From positions 124,001-188,000 of the forward strand of contig NZ_JAATNW010000003.1 in the NCBI RefSeq assembly GCF_012911815.1: DNA of 64,000 nt. The letters are read 5' to 3'. Both the position numbers and the translations under genes were made by a program. Origin of the DNA: Alteromonas ponticola. GTDB lineage: Bacteria; Pseudomonadota; Gammaproteobacteria; Enterobacterales; Alteromonadaceae. This document shows positions 8,648-17,818 of the stretch, one piece after another (the stretch's first letter is position 1; the number at the start of each line of letters is the position of its first letter). The notes under the pieces are model-generated. The model saw nothing but the letters and a program-made list of their open reading frames with translations, had not been told where the DNA came from and ran no database searches.

Positions 8648-10810
8648 CTAATAAAATGTTTGCTTATTCTCTGCCATTTTCTGTAACACTTCAGCGGGAG
8701 CAAACTTACTACCTACGGTTTCGCTAAAATGTGTCAAACGATTGACAACATGTTGAATCCCCAGCGAATCCATGTACCTGAAAGGCCCTCCGAGGAATGG
8801 CGGGAAGCCAATACCGAAGATCGCGCCAATATCGCCGTCACGCGGGTTTCTGATTACGCCTTCATCAAGACAACGTGCAGCTTCATTTAACATCATCAGG
8901 ACACATCGCTCAGCAATTTCTTTTTGACTTAACGATGATGAAGGTGACACGTTGAGTAACGAATAAATAGACTCATCCACTTCCTTCCCAGGCTTATCGC
9001 CTTCATACGAATAGAAGCCTTTGCCATTCTTTTTCCCCTTACGCCCATCTTCAAGCACTTTATCAAATGCATCAGGTGCGACAAATCTGTCGCCAAAGGC
9101 ATCGACCAAAATGGGTATGATCTTCGTGCCTACATCTATACCCACTTCATCCAGCAACTTGACGGGTCCCACTGGGAAGCCAAACTTTACTAGCGACTTA
9201 TCGATATGCTCGATAGGTTCACCCGCCAGGATTAAATTTGCCGCTTCATTCATATAAGGCGCCAAAATACGATTCACGTAAAAACCTGCACCGTCTTTAA
9301 CCACTACTGGCGTCTTGCCTTGTTTGCGCGCGAACTCAACGGTAGTAGAGATGGTTTGATCCGACGTTTTTTCATGCGCAATGACTTCAGCCAATGGCAT
9401 CTTGTCTACCGGAGAAAAGTAATGCAAACCGATCACATTCTCGGGACGCTGCGCCTTGGCCGCAATCAGTTCGATAGGAATAGAGGAGGTATTGGAAGCA
9501 AATATCGTCTCTGCTTTGCAGTTTGCCTCAACATCAGCCACCATCTGCTGTTTTAGGTTAACATCTTCAAACACCGCTTCTATGACGATATCCGAATCCT
9601 GCATGCCACGATAGTCCAGCGTACCTGTCAGCAACGACATTTGCTTTTGCATTTCAGACTGTCGCATAAACTTGCGTTTTACTTTCTTGTTTAGAAGATC
9701 GTAACTGTATTGCATTGCATGGGCGATCCCTTCGGCGCGAATGTCTTTTATACGTGCCGGAACCTTTGCTTTTGTTGCGGTGACATACGCGATGCCCCCG
9801 CCCATTAATCCTCCACCAAGAATACTGGTCTTTCTGACCTTGCCAGGCGCGACGCCTTTAACCCCTTCTTCTTTTTTCATTTCGGTGGTGGCGAAGAAGA
9901 TCTGACGTAACTGGTAGGATTCCGGTGTCATTACCAGTTGACCGAACGCTTTTGCTTCAGCGGCCAGGCCTGCGCGCATACCTTTTTTCATCCCCTCTTC
10001 AATCACATTAATGATTTTCTCCGGGGCGGGGTAGTTGCCTTTGGTCTTAGCCAGAGTTTGCTGGCGCGCCTTTTTAAACATAAAGTCGCGCCCGAAGCCG
10101 GTTTTTTCAAGAGCTTTATTCAAAATGCCTTTTTGGGGCGCGCTGCGTTCAGGCTTTTTCTTAGCTGCGAACTTTTTGGCCACATCCAACAACACACTTT
10201 GTGGGACAACCTCATCCACTATCCCATACTTCTTTGCTTGTTTAGCTCTTGCTGACGATCCGGTAAGCATCATTTTCATCGCCTGCTGAATACCAATCAG
10301 GCGTGGCAAACGCTGCGTGCCGCCACTACCGGGCAGTAAACCTAACTGCACTTCCGGCAGCCCGACTTGCGTGGCATCCGAATCACTGCATACCCGGTAA
10401 TGACATGCCAGCGCCAATTCAAGCCCGCCGCCCAGTGCTGGGCCGTGAATTGCTGCGACTACTGTAGGGCGCAAACGCTCAATGCGATCAAAAACAGCCT
10501 GACCGCCCTCAGCTAAGGCCTGCGCATCGTCCTGAGTTTCACACGCAGCCAGCATTGAAATATCCGCCCCTGCAACAAAGGAATTTTTCTTACCGCTGGT
10601 CAGCACCACGCCCTTGATGGAACTATCGCTTTCAATTTCATCCAATACGGCATTGATTTCGTCGCCGAATTCTTTTTTGAGGGTATTCATCGACTCCCCC
10701 GGCACGTCCATGGTCAGAATGGCAATACCATTGTCCTGGCGAGTCAATGTAAATGCACTTTGCTTTTCAGCGGCGTTGTTGGTCATCGTTTTATTTTCCT
10801 GCTCAGCCAT
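8648..10810 (-). CDS. fadJ: Fatty-acid oxidation complex alpha subunit FadJ
   Basis: Bifunctional enoyl-CoA hydratase and L-3-hydroxyacyl-CoA dehydrogenase, alpha chain of the FadIJ beta-oxidation complex. The first ~190 residues are a crotonase fold, with GALAGG-like ALGGGLELALACHYR and the LPEVQLGLLPGSGGTQRLPR motif carrying the catalytic glutamates. The dehydrogenase half begins near residue 330 with the NAD-binding GGGLMGGGIAYV, and GLHYFSPVDKMPL and a double C-terminal 3HCDH domain follow. The ATG at 10810 was chosen over one 48 bases further upstream because it overlaps the fadI stop as TAATG and has GGAG before it. That gives 720 residues, against 714 for E. coli FadJ. It is translationally coupled to fadI. 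Confidence 0.95.
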   Translation of the reverse strand: MAEQENKTMTNNAAEKQSAFTLTRQDNGIAILTMDVPGESMNTLKKEFGDEINAVLDEIESDSSIKGVVLTSGKKNSFVAGADISMLAACETQDDAQALAEGGQAVFDRIERLRPTVVAAIHGPALGGGLELALACHYRVCSDSDATQVGLPEVQLGLLPGSGGTQRLPRLIGIQQAMKMMLTGSSARAKQAKKYGIVDEVVPQSVLLDVAKKFAAKKKPERSAPQKGILNKALEKTGFGRDFMFKKARQQTLAKTKGNYPAPEKIINVIEEGMKKGMRAGLAAEAKAFGQLVMTPESYQLRQIFFATTEMKKEEGVKGVAPGKVRKTSILGGGLMGGGIAYVTATKAKVPARIKDIRAEGIAHAMQYSYDLLNKKVKRKFMRQSEMQKQMSLLTGTLDYRGMQDSDIVIEAVFEDVNLKQQMVADVEANCKAETIFASNTSSIPIELIAAKAQRPENVIGLHYFSPVDKMPLAEVIAHEKTSDQTISTTVEFARKQGKTPVVVKDGAGFYVNRILAPYMNEAANLILAGEPIEHIDKSLVKFGFPVGPVKLLDEVGIDVGTKIIPILVDAFGDRFVAPDAFDKVLEDGRKGKKNGKGFYSYEGDKPGKEVDESIYSLLNVSPSSSLSQKEIAERCVLMMLNEAARCLDEGVIRNPRDGDIGAIFGIGFPPFLGGPFRYMDSLGIQHVVNRLTHFSETVGSKFAPAEVLQKMAENKQTFY

Positions 10811-12120
10811 TATTCTGTCTCCACAATCATTGCTGCACCTAAGCCACCTGCCGCACAAGCCGTTAGCAGACCGGTTCCACCGCCACGACGGTTCAATTCA
10901 TTCAGCATTTGCGTAATCATGCGCGTTCCAGTTGCGGCAAAAGGGTGACCATAGGCAATTGAACTGCCCATAACGTTAAACTTATCCATGTCGATTTCGC
11001 CGGTCGCTTTGCTGCGCCCCAATTTTTCCTGGGCAAACTTATCACTGGCAAACATTTTGATATTGGCTAATGTTTGTGCCGCGAATGCTTCATGCATTTC
11101 AATCAGCGTTAAATCGTTAAGTGACATCCCTGCCCTGTCCAGGGCGATAGGGGTGGCATAAGACGGTCCCATCAGCATGTCTTCCCATACATCAATAGCA
11201 GAAAACGCGTAGCTCTTTATGAAGCCAAGAGGCTTATAACCCAGCGCTTTTGCCTTACTTTCCGTCATCATCAGTACTGCAGAAGCCCCATCAGTTAGGG
11301 GGGTAGCATTGGCTGCGGTGACGCTGCCGTACTTTTTATCGAATACAGGACGTAGCTTTGCATACCCTTCCAGTTTGGAATCGAAACGCACGTTATTATC
11401 ACGCTCAAATGCCGATTTGAAAGGCTCCGCATAAGCGGTCATCACTTCTTCTTTCAGTTTACCCTCTTCCCAGCTCTGCGCTGCCAGACTGTGTGAGCGA
11501 TGAGCTAGTTTATCCTGCTCTTCACGACTTATGTTATGGCTCTTTGCCATTTGTTCAGCAGTCTGCCCCATAGATAAACCGGTAGAATATTCTGCCACTG
11601 CCGGCGGCACCGGCAATAAATCTTTTAAGCCAAGCTTTTTAAAGATGTTCCACTTTTGTCCCATGGTCTTGGCTTTTTGCAAATCAACCAACGCCCTCGC
11701 TAATTTTTTAGAGACCCCGATGGGTGATACGGAGGTAGAGTCGGCTCCCCCTGCCACACCAATCTCAATATTTCCTGCCATCATACTTTCTGCAATATTG
11801 ACGGTGGACTGGAAACTGGTCGCGCAGGCTCTGGATACGCTGTATGCGTCAGTATGCACATTCATGCCAGTGCCCAATACAATTTCGCGCGCGATGTTTG
11901 GGGCTTCGGGCATCTGCACCACCTGACCGTAGACCACCTGATCGACCATATCGGGCGCTACGCCATGACGGATTAATAGCTCATTCACCACCATCTTGCC
12001 CAAATCGACAGCGGGTACACCGTGAAAGTAAGTAGCCATTTTAGCGAATGGCGTTCGTAAGCCAGCTACGATCGCGATTCGATCGCCTGAACGTGTAGTA
12101 ACGACTTGTTTAGTTGACAT
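10810..12120 (-). CDS. fadI: 3-ketoacyl-CoA thiolase FadI (beta subunit)
   Basis: Thiolase that cleaves 3-ketoacyl-CoA to acetyl-CoA and a shortened acyl-CoA; beta chain of the FadIJ complex. It has 436 residues, identical in length to E. coli FadI. The nucleophilic cysteine is in [11 protein letters not shown] (about residue 100), the histidine is in MHEAFAAQ, and the C-terminal active-site cysteine is in [14 protein letters not shown]. The [17 protein letters not shown] motif is also typical. It is first in the fadIJ operon, with a FadR-type operator 26 bases upstream of its start codon. Confidence 0.96.
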   Translation of the reverse strand: MSTKQVVTTRSGDRIAIVAGLRTPFAKMATYFHGVPAVDLGKMVVNELLIRHGVAPDMVDQVVYGQVVQMPEAPNIAREIVLGTGMNVHTDAYSVSRACATSFQSTVNIAESMMAGNIEIGVAGGADSTSVSPIGVSKKLARALVDLQKAKTMGQKWNIFKKLGLKDLLPVPPAVAEYSTGLSMGQTAEQMAKSHNISREEQDKLAHRSHSLAAQSWEEGKLKEEVMTAYAEPFKSAFERDNNVRFDSKLEGYAKLRPVFDKKYGSVTAANATPLTDGASAVLMMTESKAKALGYKPLGFIKSYAFSAIDVWEDMLMGPSYATPIALDRAGMSLNDLTLIEMHEAFAAQTLANIKMFASDKFAQEKLGRSKATGEIDMDKFNVMGSSIAYGHPFAATGTRMITQMLNELNRRGGGTGLLTACAAGGLGAAMIVETE

Positions 12121-12145
12121 ATTGCACCTGAATTAATGCCACATA

Positions 12146-12162
12146 AAGTGGTCTGACCTGTA
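12146..12162. promoter_or_regulatory. FadR-type operator upstream of fadI
   Basis: AAGTGGTCTGACCTGTA matches the E. coli FadR consensus AACTGGTCGGACCTGTT at 14 of 17 positions and contains the invariant TGGTCNGACC core. It sits 26 bases upstream of the fadI start codon, a position that fits repression of fadIJ by FadR when acyl-CoA is absent. Seen in sequence; FadR control is inferred from the known regulon. Confidence 0.8.
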
Positions 12163-12456
12163 ATAAGCAAGATTTTTACAAACATTGAACAAAATAGCAA
12201 ATATCTGCTCAAATGCCCTAATGTTGCAAATTCACCTTAACCACGCGTTAATGCTGGAAAGAAAATTAAATTGGATGACAAGTTATCAATGTAATTTAAT
12301 GGAAAGTGCCTTTTGTCTACGGAAATCGACCGCCTCTCGATTTTTAAATTTCTTATTTACGTTGTCCTATAGAATCAATTTCATTTAAGTCTTGAAGTTA
12401 CTTTTTCAGGCCTTATATGATTACCCATCACAATTATAATCGGATGTATCAACGCT
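12163..12456. other. Divergent intergenic region between fadI and moxR
   Basis: The rest of the divergent spacer must hold the moxR-operon promoter. It is AT-rich towards moxR. I see no convincing extra gene; an open frame at 12185-12388 lacks a ribosome-binding site and protein-like composition. Confidence 0.5.
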
Positions 12457-13413
12457 ATGGCAGCAGAGCAGTTTAAGCAATTACACGCTTATTTAGACAC
12501 GCAAATTATCGGACAGAGTCAACTTACTCGCAGCTTGTTGATCGCATTGTTAGCGGATGGGCACCTATTGGTAGAAGGCCCTCCAGGGCTGGCAAAAACC
12601 AGAGCAGTTAATGCCTTAGCCAATGGTATGGATGGTGATTTTCATCGCGTGCAATTTACTCCTGACCTGTTACCGGCTGATTTAACAGGTACCGATATTT
12701 ACCGGCCCGAAACGGGCGAGTTTGTTTTCCAAAAAGGCCCTCTGTTTCATAACTTGGTACTGGCCGATGAAATTAACCGCGCGCCCGCCAAGGTTCAATC
12801 TGCTTTACTGGAAGCCATGGCTGAGCGTCAAATCACGGTAGGAAACAAAACGTACCCCCTGTCACCTTTGTTTCTAGTCATGGCAACACAGAACCCGTTG
12901 GAGCAGGAAGGCACCTACCCTCTCCCGGAAGCACAGCTTGACCGTTTTTTAATGCACGTGGAAATTGCCTATCCTGACGCAGAGACTGAATTAAGCATTC
13001 TGCAATTAACCCGCCAGGAAGAATTGTATACGCCTTCTGAAGCGCCTGCGGTATTATCTCAGGAAGCTATTTTTTCGGCGCGGAAAGCCTCGTTGGCGTT
13101 GCACATGGCACCCGAGCTGGAAAAGTACATTGTGCAATTAATCATGGCCACACGTACACCGGAAAAATTTGATCAAAAAATGGCATCGTGGATAGAGTTT
13201 GGTGCCAGCCCTCGTGCTACTATCGCCTTGGATCGTTGTGCAAGAGCCCATGCCTGGTTGGCGGGAAGAGAATTTGTCGGTCCTGATGACATTCAGGCGG
13301 TAATGCATAACGTACTAAGACACAGGATAGTCATGTCCTACCAGGCTGAGGCTGAGGGTATCACCGTTAAAGACGTGTTGGATAATATTCTCAAGCTGGT
13401 CGCGGTACCTTGA
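12457..13413 (+). CDS. MoxR-family AAA+ ATPase
   Basis: MoxR ATPases act as chaperones that activate or assemble partner proteins, often with the vWA proteins encoded beside them. Walker A (GPPGLAKT) is at residues 41-48 and Walker B (LVLADEINRAP) is near 100-110, with ATQNPLEQEGTYPLPEAQLDRF containing sensor 1. The C-terminal lid domain carries the SPRA motif (GASPRATIALDRCARA). At 318 residues the length is standard. It heads a run of six tightly packed genes, the next start overlapping its stop. Confidence 0.92.
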   Translation: MAAEQFKQLHAYLDTQIIGQSQLTRSLLIALLADGHLLVEGPPGLAKTRAVNALANGMDGDFHRVQFTPDLLPADLTGTDIYRPETGEFVFQKGPLFHNLVLADEINRAPAKVQSALLEAMAERQITVGNKTYPLSPLFLVMATQNPLEQEGTYPLPEAQLDRFLMHVEIAYPDAETELSILQLTRQEELYTPSEAPAVLSQEAIFSARKASLALHMAPELEKYIVQLIMATRTPEKFDQKMASWIEFGASPRATIALDRCARAHAWLAGREFVGPDDIQAVMHNVLRHRIVMSYQAEAEGITVKDVLDNILKLVAVP

Positions 13414-14381
13414 ATCGGATCATGCAACAAGTAGCATCATCATTATCACAGTTACAATCGGACGGAATCCATTTAAGTGTGGCCGAACTGTTGCGATACC
13501 AGCAACTTACCCGCCTCATCGATTTAAGCCCGCGCAAATCATTACAAGCCCGGCTTTCGGGACAATATTTGTCTCGCGATAAAGGCCGGGGAATGGAATT
13601 TGATGAAGCGAGGCATTACTTACCGGGCGACGACATCAGAGCCATCGATTGGCGCGTGACTGCTCGCACGGGAAAGACGCATACCAAGGTTTACCGTGAA
13701 GAACGCGAACGGCCGGTTTTCCTGTGTTGTGATTTCTCTTCTTCCATGCAGTTTGGCACTCAGTTAATGCTTAAATCGGTTCAGGCATCCCATTTGGTCT
13801 CGCTGCTTTCCTGGTCTGCTATCGCGCGAGGTGACAAAGTGGGCGCATTATTGTTTGATGACAGGTCGCACCGCGAGTGCAAGCCCATGTCGCGTAAACG
13901 GGCGGTGCTCTCTGTTTGCCATGAATTGATTGCAATGCAAACAAACGCATTACGTTATGTACCTGAATCTTCAGCGGATGATGTGCTCGAACAGGCATGT
14001 TTGCGCCTGAGACGTGTGGTTAAGCCGGGCAGCTTGATTTATTTTATTTCTGACTTTGCCCATTTGACAGAGGCGGCGCAATCGCATCTCGTATCGGCGG
14101 CTAGACATTGCGAAATACACGCAGTAAATATTTATGACCCAATCGAATTGAGCCTGCCACATATAAAGAGTAAGCAAATGGTAAAGGTCACGAATGGTAC
14201 AGACGAGCAACACTGGATGTTGGGTGATCGCCAGACAAATGAGCAGTATCAAAACTGGCGTACTCTCGAAAATGAACGTCTACAGCATTTTTTCAAGCAA
14301 AACAAAATTCGCTATCATTCAGTAAGTGCCGGTTTCGAATTAGATAAACAGCTGGTTCAATTCAGCATGAGAGCAGTCTGA
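13410..14381 (+). CDS. DUF58 domain protein (MoxR/vWA operon)
   Basis: DUF58 proteins have a vWA-like core and are encoded with MoxR ATPases. The diagnostic GDDIRAIDWRVTARTGKTHTKVYREERERP block lies at about residues 72-101 and is followed by the metal-site-like DFSSSM. Length is 323 residues, with no membrane segment seen. The start is TTG at 13410 overlapping the moxR stop (TTGA); an ATG four codons later is an alternative. Its role is presumed to be client or adaptor of the MoxR protein in envelope stress tolerance. Confidence 0.88.
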   Translation: MNRIMQQVASSLSQLQSDGIHLSVAELLRYQQLTRLIDLSPRKSLQARLSGQYLSRDKGRGMEFDEARHYLPGDDIRAIDWRVTARTGKTHTKVYREERERPVFLCCDFSSSMQFGTQLMLKSVQASHLVSLLSWSAIARGDKVGALLFDDRSHRECKPMSRKRAVLSVCHELIAMQTNALRYVPESSADDVLEQACLRLRRVVKPGSLIYFISDFAHLTEAAQSHLVSAARHCEIHAVNIYDPIELSLPHIKSKQMVKVTNGTDEQHWMLGDRQTNEQYQNWRTLENERLQHFFKQNKIRYHSVSAGFELDKQLVQFSMRAV

Positions 14382-14905
14382 TGCAAGCGCAATCCTCATC
14401 CAACCCATTAGCGCAATTGCGCGACATCCATATTCCGGATGACGTCAGTGCCTGGCCGCTTGCATGGGGATGGTGGGTAGTCATTGTGGTAGCAATGGTC
14501 AGCGCGGCGGCAATGGTAGTCTGGCTTTATAAACGGCATCGTTTTTTTCAGGCGCGACGCCAGGCCATCACAGAAATTAATGCACTACAGCCCAGCCAAC
14601 CAGATTGGGCTCAGCAACAAAACGCTATTCTTAAGCGCACCGCCAGTCATTATTTTGACTCTAAGCAGATAGCGCCTTTGTACGGCCAGCGCTGGCAACA
14701 GTTTTTAATTAGTTGTCTGGCACCAAAAAGCAAATACAAACCTACCGAAACTGGCCTGGATAAGCTGCAGCAAGCGCTCTACAAACCACAACCACTAAAT
14801 AGTAAACAATTTGATTTGTGTCAGAAGGCCTGTTTAAGCTGGCTCAAAAACGCGCGCTTTTCTAAAACGGCCTCGCTGGAACATACGGAGGCTGTAAATG
14901 CTTGA
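14381..14905 (+). CDS. DUF4381 membrane protein
   Basis: A 174-residue protein with the opening typical of DUF4381 (LAQLRDIHIPDDVSAWPLAWGWW). One membrane helix follows at about 28-50 (WWVVIVVAMVSAAAMVVWLY), then a basic helical cytoplasmic tail. Members sit between the DUF58 and vWA genes of the MoxR cluster, as here. Its start overlaps the DUF58 stop (TGATG) and its end overlaps the next gene by 8 bases, so the genes are translationally coupled. Biochemical role unknown. Confidence 0.85.
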   Translation: MQAQSSSNPLAQLRDIHIPDDVSAWPLAWGWWVVIVVAMVSAAAMVVWLYKRHRFFQARRQAITEINALQPSQPDWAQQQNAILKRTASHYFDSKQIAPLYGQRWQQFLISCLAPKSKYKPTETGLDKLQQALYKPQPLNSKQFDLCQKACLSWLKNARFSKTASLEHTEAVNA

Positions 14906-15920
14906 TTTTGCGTGGTGGTGGGTTTTATTGATGTTGCCATTACCAATAATTGTGCGTTGGTTGCTGCCTGCACTCAATCAAACCGACTTTGCAGCACTGA
15001 AGGTGCCAAGTTTGATGCCACATCACGCCACACCAGAAAAGCTACAGAGAAGCCATAGAGGTGTGTTAGTAATCAACGCGCTGGCGTGGATCGCGCTGGT
15101 TATTGCTGCAGCGCAACCACGCTGGCTAGGCGAACCGGTCAGTATTCCTTCCAAAGGGCGTGAACTGATGTTGGCAGTCGACCTGTCGGGTAGCATGAAA
15201 ATTGACGATATGCAGATAAACGGGCAGCAGGTTAATCGTCTGACCATGATTAAATCGGTGCTGGATGATTTTATCCAGCGCCGTATTGGCGACCGCCTTG
15301 GCCTCATCCTATTTGCCGATACGGCCTATATACAGGCACCGTTAACTTACGATCGAGAAACCGTATCTACCTTGCTTAATGAAGCCGTGATTGGATTAAT
15401 TGGAGAGCAAACTGCCATCGGAGATGCCGTCGGGTTGGCGGTAAAACGGTTTGACCAAAAAGCAGACACCAACCGAGTGGTCATTTTACTGACTGACGGC
15501 CAAAATACTGCCGGCAACATTACTCCGGCCCAGGCAAAAGAATTAGCCATGGCCAGTAATACCACCATTTACACCATTGGTGTTGGTGCAGATGAAATGC
15601 TGATTCAAAATTTCTTTGGCAGTCGAAGGGTTAACCCTTCGCAGGATCTGGATGAATCGATGTTGAGTGATTTAGCGGAATCTACAGGAGGTAAATACTT
15701 TAGAGCACGCGACGCTGCCGAACTTAACGATATTTACACTATTCTGGACGAGCTTGAACCAATTGAAGGCAATGAGCAAAAAATGCGCCCCCTTACTGCG
15801 CTGTATTTTTATCCATTAACCATTGCGTTATTGCTAACCGCTTTGTCTGTACTGGTTATGCTAAGTCAACAAATGTGGTTCCGGCGTAGCGATATCGCAC
15901 ACAAAGCGACTCAGAGATAA
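14898..15920 (+). CDS. vWA domain membrane protein (BatA-like)
   Basis: 340-residue membrane-anchored von Willebrand factor A protein of the Bat (Bacteroides aerotolerance) type. N-terminal helices lie at about 5-25 and 57-73. The vWA domain (about 90-290) starts with an intact metal site DLSGS (D95-S99) and continues with LTDGQNTAG. A C-terminal membrane helix is at about 303-325. The metal site being complete suggests it binds a partner through Mg2+. The vWA surface faces the periplasm or cytoplasm between two anchors, and the neighbouring gene is a paralogue. Confidence 0.87.
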   Translation: MLDFAWWWVLLMLPLPIIVRWLLPALNQTDFAALKVPSLMPHHATPEKLQRSHRGVLVINALAWIALVIAAAQPRWLGEPVSIPSKGRELMLAVDLSGSMKIDDMQINGQQVNRLTMIKSVLDDFIQRRIGDRLGLILFADTAYIQAPLTYDRETVSTLLNEAVIGLIGEQTAIGDAVGLAVKRFDQKADTNRVVILLTDGQNTAGNITPAQAKELAMASNTTIYTIGVGADEMLIQNFFGSRRVNPSQDLDESMLSDLAESTGGKYFRARDAAELNDIYTILDELEPIEGNEQKMRPLTALYFYPLTIALLLTALSVLVMLSQQMWFRRSDIAHKATQR

Positions 15921-15931
15921 CGAGTTACACT

Positions 15932-17818
15932 ATGGCATTTATCGAACAGTTTCATTTTCTACGTCCGCTCTGGTTTGTAGCCCTTATCCCCCTTATTCTG
16001 CTGTATTGGCTGATCAAGCAACGGGTTAATCGACATTCCGGCTGGCAGAGTATTGTTGCCAGTCATCTGTACCGTTTTATGGTTACCGAACAGGGTAAAG
16101 CCGTATCCCGGCCACCATTCTGGATGCTTGCAGTGGGCTGGATACTTGCCGTAACAGCGCTTGCCGGACCCACTTGGGAAAAGCTGCCACAACCGGTTTT
16201 TCAAGTTAAAGCTGGCCACGTTATTGTGATGGATATGTCGCTTTCCATGCGCGCAACCGATTTGACGCCTGACAGATTGACTCGCGCCAAATACAAAGCG
16301 ATGGATTTGGTTAACGCCACTGGCGAAGGAGAGATGGGTTTGGTTGCCTATGCTGGCGATGCGTTCACCATCAGTCCGTTAACCACCGATGCGGCCAACT
16401 TAACGGCTTTAATTCCCAGCCTAAGCCCAGAAATTATGCCGGTTCCAGGTAGTGATCCCTTTCTTGGTATTAAGAGTGCTGCAGAGCTTTTGGCCAATGC
16501 GGGTTATCAAAAAGGTCATATTTACTGGTTTACCGATGAAATCGAATTCTCACAAACCAAAGAGCTACAAAATTACCTCAACGAGCAACCTTATGAAGTC
16601 AATCTGTTAGGCGTTGGAACCCCTTCGGGCGCGCCAATCAAACAACTCAACGGTGAATTACTTAAAGAGGCTGACGGCAGCATCGTCATCGCTAAGCTGA
16701 ACGACGCCCCGTTGCGTGCAATTGCCCAGGCAGGCAATGGTATTTATACCCCCTTAACCACTACAGACGGCGACATTGAGGCTCTGCTGGCAGCCATCGA
16801 CAGGCCACAACAAAAAGCAACGGAAGATAATAAAAACACCGCCGGCGACAAGTGGCGTGAGTTTGGCCCCTACCTTGTTTTACTGCTACTGCCGTTGGCA
16901 TGTTATGGATTCAGACGCGGTCTGGTAGCCTGCTTCGCATTCTCACTAATGATCTCAACGCCTGCTCCGGTGTCAGCACAGCAGGAAGAGTCCGGTGAAG
17001 GTAGTCAGTCTCCCTGGTATAGCGCACCGTTCGCTAATCGTGACCAGCGCGGATTAGCGGCGTTTCAAAATGATGCCTATTCGCAGGCTGCCAGCGAGTT
17101 TGAATCTGCTGCCTGGAAAGGTGCCGCGCATTACAAAGCCGGGGAATACGAAGAGGCTTTACAGGCTTTTTCTCAGGACAATTCAGCTGAAGGTTTATAC
17201 AATCAGGGAAACAGTCTGGCTCAACTCGGTGAGCTGGATAAAGCCATCGAGAAATATGCGCAAGCTCTCACTCAACAACCCGATCATAAAGACGCCGCCA
17301 ACAACAAGGCGTTGCTCGAAGCGATGAAAAAACAACAAGAGCAAGAGCAGCAGCAGCAAAAAGAAAACCCGCAGCAACAGCAGGAAGATCAACAAAATAA
17401 ACAAGACCAGCAGCAGTCAAAAGACCAACAAGAAAATAGTCAACAAACTGATGAGAACGACTCTTCGAAGCCTTCTCAACGACAGCAGGATACATCACCA
17501 CCCTCACAAAGTGATGAGCAGCACCAAAATGAATCGCAACAATCAGAATCTAAGCAGCAACAGGTAAACCAGCAACAACAGTCTGCTGAGCCGCAACAAT
17601 CAGAACAATCAGACGGTGAGACGGAGCGCTCGGAAAAAAGCGAACAGGCAATACCTACCGCCCAATCCGATGCACTGAGCGATGAAGAAAAACAGCGATT
17701 GGAAAATATCAAACGGCGTATTCCTGATGACCCGGCCTATTTATTAAAACGAAAAATGCAACTGGAAGCACAACGAAGGCAGCGAGATCGATTGCCTGCA
17801 AATCGGAGAGATTGGTAA
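15932..17818 (+). CDS. vWA-TPR fusion membrane protein (BatB/BatC-like) with Gln-rich tail
   Basis: 628 residues. Membrane helices are at about 10-28 and 62-80, followed by a vWA domain with intact metal site DMSLS (D101-S105), then further hydrophobic segments near 315-350. TPR-like helices occupy about 370-450 (AAHYKAGEYEEALQAF, NQGNSLAQLGELDKAIEKYAQAL). The last third (about 465-595) is a low-complexity stretch rich in Gln, Glu and Ser, and a basic end resembles RRIPDDPAYLLKRK, a conserved tail of this family. It corresponds to batB and batC joined in one chain. The Gln tract is coded by mixed CAA/CAG codons, so it is a protein-level feature rather than a simple DNA repeat. Confidence 0.87.
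   Translation: MAFIEQFHFLRPLWFVALIPLILLYWLIKQRVNRHSGWQSIVASHLYRFMVTEQGKAVSRPPFWMLAVGWILAVTALAGPTWEKLPQPVFQVKAGHVIVMDMSLSMRATDLTPDRLTRAKYKAMDLVNATGEGEMGLVAYAGDAFTISPLTTDAANLTALIPSLSPEIMPVPGSDPFLGIKSAAELLANAGYQKGHIYWFTDEIEFSQTKELQNYLNEQPYEVNLLGVGTPSGAPIKQLNGELLKEADGSIVIAKLNDAPLRAIAQAGNGIYTPLTTTDGDIEALLAAIDRPQQKATEDNKNTAGDKWREFGPYLVLLLLPLACYGFRRGLVACFAFSLMISTPAPVSAQQEESGEGSQSPWYSAPFANRDQRGLAAFQNDAYSQAASEFESAAWKGAAHYKAGEYEEALQAFSQDNSAEGLYNQGNSLAQLGELDKAIEKYAQALTQQPDHKDAANNKALLEAMKKQQEQEQQQQKENPQQQQEDQQNKQDQQQSKDQQENSQQTDENDSSKPSQRQQDTSPPSQSDEQHQNESQQSESKQQQVNQQQQSAEPQQSEQSDGETERSEKSEQAIPTAQSDALSDEEKQRLENIKRRIPDDPAYLLKRKMQLEAQRRQRDRLPANRRDW

Noticed and set aside
12185..12388. 67-codon open frame between fadI and moxR
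   Set aside because: No ribosome-binding site, implausible composition, and it occupies the divergent promoter region.
17195..17712. Minus-strand frames rich in Leu, Cys or Ser opposite the Gln-rich vWA-TPR tail
   Set aside because: They are antisense images of the CAA/CAG-rich tract and have no start signals.
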